Assembly: GCA_023247285.1 (NCBI GenBank) | Contig: JAHFGU010000084.1 | Span: 1-6,719 of the forward strand | Direction: 5' to 3' | Length of the DNA: 6,719 bases | From: Candidatus Omnitrophota bacterium | Lineage (GTDB): Bacteria > Omnitrophota > Koll11 > Aquiviventales > Aquiviventaceae | In this document: in pieces, positions 1 to 3,875 of the stretch | Layout of the letters: each line of letters starts with the position of its first letter | How positions within the stretch are numbered: the first letter of the stretch is position 1 | Notes under the pieces: model-generated | Told to the model about the DNA's origin: nothing | Seen by the model: the letters and a program-made list of their open reading frames with translations, nothing else | The model's database searches: none | Made by a program: the position numbers and the translations under genes

Positions 1-256
1 GGCCCGTAGTACGAGAGGACCCGGGTCAACGGACCGCCGGTGTCCCAGTTGTTCCGCCAGGAGCATCGCTGGGTAGTCGTGTCCGGACAGGATAAGCGCT
101 GAAAGCATCTAAGAGCCAAGCCTACTCCAAGACGAGGTTTCCCGGGCCGCAAGGCCCCTGAAGGCCCCTGGTAGACTACCAGGTTGATAGGCGGCAGGTG
201 GAAGACCCGCGAGGGTTTCAGCCAAGCCGTACTAATCGGCCGTGCGGCTTAACTAC
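1..256 (+). rRNA. rrl: 23S ribosomal RNA, 3' end (partial)
   Basis: This is the 3' terminal part of the large-subunit rRNA. The universal sarcin-ricin loop sequence AGTACGAGAGGACC is at 8-21. Further on are the conserved stretches GATAAGCGCTGAAAGCATCTAAG (about 91-113) and ACCAGGTTGATAGGC (about 179-193), and the end GCCGTACTAATCGGCCGTGCGGCTTAAC. The distance from the loop to the end matches the roughly 250 nt expected from the E. coli molecule. The exact 3' end is placed by analogy with the E. coli end (GGCTTAACCTT) and is uncertain by several bases. The 5' part lies outside the window. Confidence 0.97.
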
Positions 257-310
257 GGTTATTTTCTCGACGAGACAATGCAGTTGTTCACAATCCGGAA
301 GGCCAGGATT
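257..310 (+). other. 23S-5S internal transcribed spacer
   Basis: This short spacer carries no tRNA gene. CAATCC (291-296) can pair with GGATTG (306-311) across a 9-nt loop directly at the 5' edge of 5S. TCTCG/CGAGA (265-269 / 271-275) is a small dyad. These are plausible precursor-processing structures, but that role is inference. Confidence 0.6.
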
Positions 311-428
311 GCCCGGTGACCATGCCGAGGGGGCCACACCCGATCCCATCCCGAATTCGGCCGTTAAGCCCCTCAGGGCCGATGGTAGTGATCCCGCAAG
401 GGATCGTGAGAGTAGGTCGTCACCGGGC
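311..428 (+). rRNA. rrf: 5S ribosomal RNA
   Basis: A 118-nt 5S rRNA. The closing helix I is a perfect 10-bp pairing of GCCCGGTGAC (311-320) with GTCACCGGGC (419-428). Conserved internal segments are CCCGATCCCATCCCGAATTCGG (about 339-360), GTTAAGC, CCGATGGTAGT and GAGAGTAGGTCG. It follows the 23S end by about 55 nt, the normal 23S-5S order, and belongs to the same transcript. The ends are set by the helix and could shift by one or two bases. Confidence 0.96.
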
Positions 429-438
429 TTTTTTCTTC
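419..438 (+). terminator. Possible intrinsic terminator at the 3' end of 5S
   Basis: The 3' arm of 5S helix I (419-428) is followed directly by six T residues (429-434) and then CTTC. A GC-rich helix leading into a T tract is the form of a Rho-independent terminator, here apparently using the 5S closing helix itself. The helix partner is about 100 nt upstream, so folding kinetics differ from a simple hairpin. This is inference from sequence layout only. Confidence 0.45.
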
Positions 439-482
439 TGGTGACATGCTGCAGGACGCCAACTGACGCCGGCGCGGCAAAG

Positions 483-887
483 TCAGCGGGGAGGGCAGAC
501 GCCGGTCACGAGGTGATCGAGCTCTTCCAGGTTGAGCGGCTTGCACACGTAGCAGTCTGCGCCGCGGGCCAGCACGCCTTGAATGACTTCCTCATGGTCT
601 GCGGCGCTGACGATCAGCACTTTCGGGGGCGGTGTCAACGCTTTCAATTGCGGCAGCGCGTCAGCCCCGCTCATGCCAGGCATGAGCAGATCCAGCAGCA
701 CGACATGCGGCAGGAAAACCTGAGCCAGGAGGATGGCCTCGTCTCCGCGGGAGGCAGCCCGCACATCAAACCCCTTCAGCGCAAAATGCTCCGCCAACAT
801 GGCGCAGATCTTCTGCTCGTCATCCACAATGAGCAACCTGCGCCGCCCACCGTTTGACGCATCCAGCAACGGTTGGTCAGGGTCCAT
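483..887 (-). CDS. Stand-alone response regulator receiver protein (CheY-like)
   Basis: A 134-aa protein made of one receiver domain and no output domain. Such proteins accept a phosphoryl group from a histidine kinase and signal by protein-protein contact in the cytoplasm. All key positions are present: the acidic pair D22-D23 (motif LLIVDDE), phospho-acceptor D66 in VVLLDLLMPGMSG, switch residue S94 in VLIVSA, and K116 in CKPLNL. A roughly 15-residue basic leader precedes the domain. The ATG start has a GAGGG Shine-Dalgarno-like sequence about 6 nt upstream on the minus strand. It runs towards the 5S gene and is divergent from the small plus-strand gene beginning at 929. No kinase lies next to it, so its partner is unknown. 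It could also be the remnant receiver of a longer regulator, but length and motifs are complete for a single-domain protein. Confidence 0.9.
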   Translation of the reverse strand: MDPDQPLLDASNGGRRRLLIVDDEQKICAMLAEHFALKGFDVRAASRGDEAILLAQVFLPHVVLLDLLMPGMSGADALPQLKALTPPPKVLIVSAADHEEVIQGVLARGADCYVCKPLNLEELDHLVTGVCPPR

Positions 888-908
888 CGGGATCCCTCTA
901 ACTATACC

Positions 909-917
909 TGATATAAT
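909..917 (+). promoter_or_regulatory. Extended -10 promoter element
   Basis: TGATATAAT is a perfect TGn plus TATAAT extended -10 match. No good -35 hexamer is visible at the usual distance, as is common for extended -10 promoters. Transcription would begin near 924, only about 5 nt before the ATG at 929, giving a nearly leaderless message. It lies in the divergent gap with the receiver gene. A weaker minus-strand TATAGT (906-901) is also present. Confidence 0.55.
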
Positions 918-928
918 GGGGCGCTAAC

Positions 929-1030
929 ATGCAAGAGGTCTTCGCGATCCTCGTGGCCTGCGGCGCACTGGTGCTGGGCATTCTGGGCATCGGGTGGGCG
1001 TACGGAGACTTCCGCAAGCGCTCCAGCTAG
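929..1030 (+). CDS. Putative single-span membrane microprotein, 33 aa
   Basis: An ATG-to-TAG frame of 34 codons. The product starts MQEVFAILVACGALVLGILG, has one hydrophobic segment at about residues 4-23, and ends in a charged tail (GDFRKRSS). The predicted topology is one inner-membrane helix with a positive C-terminal end in the cytoplasm. The start lies 11 nt after a perfect extended -10 sequence. There is no strong Shine-Dalgarno sequence, only GGGG about 8 nt upstream. I recognise no family; small subunits of respiratory or transport complexes often look like this, but that is only resemblance in form. Support comes from the promoter position, the coherent hydrophobic-then-basic composition and the lack of another gene in this gap. 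Confidence 0.5.
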   Translation: MQEVFAILVACGALVLGILGIGWAYGDFRKRSS

Positions 1031-1042
1031 TCGACACCTGGT

Positions 1043-1057
1043 CATGAACAATTCATG
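1043..1057. repeat. Short dyad CATGAA-N3-TTCATG
   Basis: A perfect 6-bp inverted repeat with a 3-nt centre, located in the gap between the two microprotein frames. It could be an operator half-site pair or chance. No matching copy was seen elsewhere in the window. Confidence 0.3.
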
Positions 1058-1064
1058 TGCTGGT

Positions 1065-1091
1065 TACGTCCAGCCGCAGAGGCTGGACGTA
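1065..1091. repeat. 11-bp perfect hairpin between the microprotein genes
   Basis: TACGTCCAGCC (1065-1075) pairs perfectly with GGCTGGACGTA (1081-1091) around the loop GCAGA. Allowing one bulged T, the stem extends by two more G-C pairs (GG at 1062-1063, CC at 1092-1093). Only a short T run follows (ATTTTG, 1094-1099). It may be a weak terminator for the 33-aa gene, an attenuator or RNA-stability hairpin, or a dispersed palindromic repeat of REP type. Choosing among these needs the rest of the genome. Confidence 0.55.
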
Positions 1092-1115
1092 CCATTTTGT
1101 CACCTGGAGGCCGGC

Positions 1116-1205
1116 ATGGCGCAGGCGGCGGTCTTAGTCGCGCTCGCCGCCTGCCTGGTGGCGCTGCGTCTCTTCGATCGCGAGGGTGGGTGGCTACTTC
1201 AATAA
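1116..1205 (+). CDS. Putative single-span membrane microprotein, 29 aa
   Basis: An ATG-to-TAA frame of 30 codons. The strongest argument is the ribosome binding site: GGAGG at 1106-1110 with a 5-nt spacer, the best Shine-Dalgarno sequence in the window. The product begins MAQAAVLVALAACLVALRLF, a hydrophobic alanine/leucine/valine helix of about 18 residues, and continues with a short mixed tail DREGGWLLQ. It could be a one-helix membrane protein or a signal-peptide-like leader. It lies upstream of, and in the same direction as, the TMEM14 gene, with 52 nt between them. Family unknown. It might instead be a leader peptide regulating the downstream gene, but no attenuator follows it. Confidence 0.5.
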   Translation: MAQAAVLVALAACLVALRLFDREGGWLLQ

Positions 1206-1221
1206 TCTTCTTGGACGTGGC

Positions 1222-1250
1222 TTGACTTTTTGGCGCACCCGGCTGATACT
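1222..1250 (+). promoter_or_regulatory. Possible sigma70-type promoter before the TMEM14 gene
   Basis: TTGACT (1222-1227, five of six consensus) and GATACT (1245-1250, four of six) are separated by 17 bp. Transcription would start about 1257, immediately at the ATG at 1258, again implying a leaderless or nearly leaderless message. The hexamers are imperfect, so this is a tentative call. Confidence 0.35.
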
Positions 1251-1257
1251 CCAGGGC

Positions 1258-1581
1258 ATGGACGGCGCCGCGGTGCTTGCCGGATGTTATGGATTCGTCA
1301 GCATCGCCGGAGGTGTGCTCGGGTACGTCAACGCGAAGAGCCGCGCCTCGCTGCTCGCCGGCGCAATCGCCGGGACAGCCCTGCTGGTCTGCGCGGTCGG
1401 CCTCGCGCGCGGCGCCATTGTCGCCGAGGCGGGGACGCTGGCGGTCAGCGCCCTGCTTGCCGCGCGGTTCTTCGGTTCGTGGCGGACGCGGCGCCGGGTG
1501 ATGCCGGACCTGCTCATGTGGGGGCTCGGAACAGCCACCATCGCCGCCGTGGTGCTGCGCCGGCTGCTCAAGGCCGGATGA
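1258..1581 (+). CDS. TMEM14-family (Tmem_14) small membrane protein
   Basis: A 107-aa protein with about four hydrophobic segments. The family pattern is clear: Y11-G12, the glycine pair G18-G19, G22-Y23, then K27-S-R-A-S-L32 and A34-G35. A later segment, LAARFFGSWRTRRRVMPDLL (about 67-86), corresponds to the family's conserved MRFxxSxKxMPAGL region. The usual length is 100-115 aa, so it is complete. Eukaryotic members are TMEM14C, tied to porphyrin movement in mitochondria, and plastid FAX1, a fatty-acid exporter; bacterial members are poorly characterised. The ATG at 1258 was chosen because homology begins there. A GTG at 1186 would add 24 residues without family similarity and overlap the microprotein frame. 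Its stop overlaps the next ATG (ATGA), indicating translational coupling to the first hemerythrin-like gene. The transported substrate here is unknown. Confidence 0.85.
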   Translation: MDGAAVLAGCYGFVSIAGGVLGYVNAKSRASLLAGAIAGTALLVCAVGLARGAIVAEAGTLAVSALLAARFFGSWRTRRRVMPDLLMWGLGTATIAAVVLRRLLKAG

Positions 1582-2183
1582 AACGCGTCCGCGTGTTTCT
1601 GCTCGCGGCATGGCTCGCGTGTCCGACGATGGCGCAAGCCACCGGGCCCGCAACCCTCTACGAATGGTTTGAACAGCAGCATCAACTGATGCGCCGGTAC
1701 CGCACCGTGCTGCGCCAGGCGGTCCACGACCTCTCGTACGAGTATCAGACGCCTGCGCTCATGCTGCCCATTGCCATGGACTTCTATACCGGCGAAGTCG
1801 CCCACATGCATGAGCTGGAGCGGCGGGTGCTCTACCCCGCTGTCAAAGCGCAGATGACGCCGGAGCAGCAGCGGCAACTGGACTTTCTGGATCAGGAGAT
1901 TGATTCTGAGCATGCGATGGTTCAGAAGTGGCAGCGGTCCAGTGATAAGGCCGGGCTCATTGACGCGGTCGATTATTTAGAACAGATGCTCAATCGGCAC
2001 CTGGTGCTCCAGGAGCAGTGGGTGTTCCCAGTCCTGGACAAGCTCTCCGCGAAGCAGGCCGCCCTCTTACGGGACCTGGCGCGCATGGACGCGGCATTGT
2101 TCGGCCGGGACGGCCGGCGAGGCCATGAGGCGGCGCTGGCGCATCTCGAGGGAGAGATCGCGCGCATTTCTCCCCGGTTATAG
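1578..2183 (+). CDS. Exported hemerythrin-like (HHE-type) helical protein, paralog 1
   Basis: A 201-aa protein. Residues 1-21 form a Sec signal peptide (KRVR, hydrophobic core, AQA cleavage motif), so the mature protein is probably periplasmic. The rest is a helical bundle with two HHE-style repeats. Helix A holds H35 (EQQHQLMRRYR); helix B reads AHMHELERRVLYP with H76, H78 and E81; helix C has H112; helix D reads NRHLVLQEQWVFP with H141 and E146. HHE proteins bind a di-iron or single metal centre and act in oxygen, NO or iron handling. Here the usual HxxxE spacing is altered: Q145 sits where the second bridging glutamate is expected, and the first motif has H76/H78 flanking the expected position. 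Metal binding is therefore uncertain. The start ATG overlaps the upstream stop. The TAG stop is provided by the left end of the inverted-repeat element. A longer in-frame reading back to 1230 is the shadow of the TMEM14 gene. Confidence 0.75.
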   Translation: MKRVRVFLLAAWLACPTMAQATGPATLYEWFEQQHQLMRRYRTVLRQAVHDLSYEYQTPALMLPIAMDFYTGEVAHMHELERRVLYPAVKAQMTPEQQRQLDFLDQEIDSEHAMVQKWQRSSDKAGLIDAVDYLEQMLNRHLVLQEQWVFPVLDKLSAKQAALLRDLARMDAALFGRDGRRGHEAALAHLEGEIARISPRL

Positions 2184-2471
2184 AGCCCGTCCCTACGCCT
2201 TGCGTACCCTGCGTTGCGAGTGCCATGCCGCCAGCTCCAAGGAACGACGACGACGGCGCAGTCGCAGCACTACGCCGAGGAGGAACGACGCCGGAGATGG
2301 CGGCATGCCGCCGCAACCCTTGGGCAGACGCTGGGCTGGGCCGATCCGCGGCGCCGCGCGGCGTTGCTCGTCGCTCGCGTACTCGTCTTCGAGTACGCCA
2401 CGCTCCTCGCGCCTTGCGCGGCTGGCAGCTCGGCCCAGCGCAGGGTACGCAAGGCGTAGGGACGGGCTCTA
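2181..2471. mobile_element. MITE-like element with perfect 33-bp terminal inverted repeats, TA-flanked
   Basis: The segment 2181-2213 (starting TAGAGCCCGTCCCTACGCCT) is the exact reverse complement of 2439-2471, giving 33 of 33 matches; pairing stops abruptly on both sides. Both outer ends are TA, so the element proper would be 2183-2469 (287 bp) with 31-bp repeats and a TA target duplication. That is the style of IS630/Tc1-mariner-derived MITEs. No transposase or convincing ORF lies inside. The interior contains a further inverted repeat (2224-2238 with 2293-2307, 14 of 15), a 9-bp hairpin with a 4-nt loop (2377-2398) and repeated GGAACGACG (2241 and 2283 regions). It sits exactly between two paralogous genes. 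Alternatives are a large structured RNA element or a REP-like composite repeat. The TA duplication is inferred from one copy. Confidence 0.75.
2377..2398. repeat. Internal 9-bp hairpin of the MITE-like element
   Basis: GCGTACTCG (2377-2385), loop TCTT, CGAGTACGC (2390-2398): a perfect stem. The GCGTAC core also occurs in the terminal repeats (TGCGTACCC), suggesting an internally repeated motif. Confidence 0.6.
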
Positions 2472-2473
2472 AC

Positions 2474-3115
2474 ATGCGGGCGCTGTCCGTGCTCGTCGCC
2501 GGCGCGCTGGTCATCGGAGGCGGCGCGCTCGCTGCGGCGGAAGACCGTGCGCCCGTGACCGCCGACCAGTGGCTCGAGAGCCGCCATGTGGTGTTTCGCC
2601 GCTACCTCAATATGGTGCGGCAGGCGCAGCATGATTATGAGAACGGCTATCCGACGCCGCGGCTTATCGTCGTGCTGGCGCGAGACCTCTTCGTCGCGTA
2701 CGTGGCGCATGTCCACCAGGTTGAGCACCAGGTGCTCTACCCGGTCGCGCTGGCCCGCCTTCCGGACAGCAAGCGCCAGACCATTGACGTGCTGCGGAAG
2801 GAGATCCAGCGCGAGTTCAGCACGGCGCGCGACCTGCAGCGGGCGTGGGAGGCGTATGACGGCGCCCCCGCGTCCCCGAAGCTGGCGGAGGTGCTCGATG
2901 CGATGGCGCGGCTGGTCAACCGGCACATCGTGCTGCAGGAGGAGACCGTGTTCCCGGTCCTGTATGCCCTGAAGTCTGAAGAGCACGCGGCGTTGCTGCG
3001 GCAGCTTGAGTCGGTCGAGCTGAAGTTTTCGCCGCCAGGCGGACGGGCGCGCGCGCTCCAGGCGCTGGACTATATCGAAGACCGCATCCGGATCGATTCA
3101 CCCAGGAAGTGGTGA
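2474..3115 (+). CDS. Exported hemerythrin-like (HHE-type) helical protein, paralog 2
   Basis: A 213-aa protein, a tandem paralog of the preceding exported protein. It has a signal peptide at about 1-22 (MRALSVLVAGALVIGGGALA, then AAED) and aligns with paralog 1 over its full length to the C-terminus (IDSPRKW against ISPRL). Matching positions are H38 in SRHVVFRRY, H53 in RQAQHD, H79/H81/E84 in AHVHQVEHQVLYP, and H151/Q155/E156 in NRHIVLQEETVFP. It thus shares the unusual Q in place of the expected second-repeat glutamate. The helix C histidine of paralog 1 is replaced by F115. A reduced metal site, heme or other ligand binding, or a structural role are possible; none is shown. The start ATG lies 2 bp beyond the MITE-like element, so its leader and any ribosome binding site (weak GGGACGGG) now come from the element. 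It overlaps or abuts the start of the phosphatase gene. Confidence 0.75.
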   Translation: MRALSVLVAGALVIGGGALAAAEDRAPVTADQWLESRHVVFRRYLNMVRQAQHDYENGYPTPRLIVVLARDLFVAYVAHVHQVEHQVLYPVALARLPDSKRQTIDVLRKEIQREFSTARDLQRAWEAYDGAPASPKLAEVLDAMARLVNRHIVLQEETVFPVLYALKSEEHAALLRQLESVELKFSPPGGRARALQALDYIEDRIRIDSPRKW

Positions 3116-3120
3116 CGGAA

Positions 3121-3795
3121 ATGAGCCGGCCCGCGCCTGCGGGCGCTAAACGGCTCATCCTGTATGATCTCGACGGGACCCTTGTCGACACGCTCGGCGA
3201 TCTGACCGCTGCGGTCAATCTCATGCTGGCGCGGCTGGGTGCTCCACCAGCCCCAGCATCGGAGGTCCGGCGCCATGTGGGACGGGGCGCCACGGAGCTA
3301 GTGCGACGCTGCCTCGGGACAGAAGAGCCAGGCCGGGTGCAAGAAGGCCTGGCGATATTTCTGACCTCGTATGAGGGGCGCCTGACCGATTCCAGCCGCC
3401 TGTATCCCGGCACGCGGGAGCTGCTGGAATTGTTCCGCGGCCGCCGCCAGGCGGTCATCACCAACAAGCCGGATCCCCACGCCCGCCGGCTGCTCGACGC
3501 GCTGGGCATCGCCGGTTTCTTCGAGGATATCGTGGCCGGCAACGGCCGGTATCCAAAAAAACCTGATCCAGCCGCGGTGCTCGGCCTGATGGGGGAGGCC
3601 GGCGCGCGGCCGGCTGAAACGCTCATGATCGGCGACAGCCCCGTCGACGTGGACACAGGCCGACGGGCCGGGGTGTCGACGGTCGGGGTTCTTCATGGCT
3701 TCTGCGACGAGGCTGAGCTTCTGGAGGCGGCGCCCGATGTGCTCGTTGAGGGGTTCCCTGCGCTGCGGGCGATGGCCATCGCCCTCGGCTGGTAA
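3121..3795 (+). CDS. gph: HAD-superfamily hydrolase, phosphoglycolate phosphatase type
   Basis: A 224-aa cytoplasmic phosphatase with a HAD Rossmann core and a helical cap (about residues 26-92). Motif I is LYDLDGTLVDT with nucleophile D16 and acid/base D18. Motif II is T114 in AVITNKPD, motif III is K147 in KKPDP, and motif IV is IGDSPVDVD with D172 and D176. The KKPDP and IGDSxxD pattern, length and cap size match Gph, which dephosphorylates 2-phosphoglycolate formed by oxidative damage or oxygenation. Pyrophosphatase PpaX or other HAD-IA phosphatases share these motifs, so substrate is not proven. The start is uncertain: ATG 3121 is used, but GTG 3112 overlaps the upstream TGA as GTGA and has AGGA 4 nt before it, and GTG 3109 is also in frame. 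The overlap or short gap points to co-transcription with the hemerythrin-like genes. Confidence 0.85.
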   Translation: MSRPAPAGAKRLILYDLDGTLVDTLGDLTAAVNLMLARLGAPPAPASEVRRHVGRGATELVRRCLGTEEPGRVQEGLAIFLTSYEGRLTDSSRLYPGTRELLELFRGRRQAVITNKPDPHARRLLDALGIAGFFEDIVAGNGRYPKKPDPAAVLGLMGEAGARPAETLMIGDSPVDVDTGRRAGVSTVGVLHGFCDEAELLEAAPDVLVEGFPALRAMAIALGW

Positions 3796-3824
3796 GCGCC
3801 TGATCGGCGAAGGGAAGAGGATGC

Positions 3825-3852
3825 TTGAATCTAGACGTTTGTCTCGTATAAT
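3825..3852 (+). promoter_or_regulatory. Promoter before the radical SAM gene
   Basis: A perfect TATAAT (3847-3852) has TTGAAT (3825-3830, four of six consensus) 16 bp upstream. The predicted start is near 3859, about 6 nt before the ATG at 3865. Upstream is the 3' end of the phosphatase gene with no terminator visible, so read-through may also occur. Confidence 0.6.
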
Positions 3853-3853
3853 T

Positions 3854-3875
3854 GGCTCAGGCAGATGCCTGAGCC
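3854..3875 (+). promoter_or_regulatory. Perfect dyad enclosing the start codon of the radical SAM gene
   Basis: GGCTCAGGC (3854-3862) is the exact reverse complement of GCCTGAGCC (3867-3875). The 4-nt centre AGAT holds the A and T of the ATG start codon. It begins 2 bp after the -10 box and spans the predicted transcription start. It may be a repressor operator. On a transcript starting upstream of 3854 it would form a hairpin masking the start codon; one starting near 3859 would lose most of the 5' arm. Confidence 0.55.

Noticed and set aside
151..170. Tandem AAGGCCCCTG repeat
   Set aside because: It lies within conserved 23S rRNA where a GGCC-rich hairpin is normally followed by a GAAGGCCCCTGG-like stretch; the repeat is incidental.
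198..857. Plus-strand open frame of 219 codons
   Set aside because: It runs through the 23S end, the spacer and the whole 5S gene and then antisense to the receiver gene; the composition is that of a GC-rich shadow frame.
1186..1257. GTG start giving a 131-aa TMEM14 protein
   Set aside because: The 24 added residues have no family similarity, overlap the 29-aa microprotein frame and the possible promoter; ATG 1258 gives the normal family length.
1230..1577. Upstream extension of hemerythrin-like paralog 1 in the same frame
   Set aside because: It lies inside the TMEM14 gene, is arginine-rich, and would bury the clear signal peptide that starts at 1578.
2214..2472. Short open frames inside the MITE-like element, including an 81-codon one
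   Set aside because: Arg/Ala-rich products without motifs or a ribosome binding site; the DNA is better explained by inverted-repeat structure.
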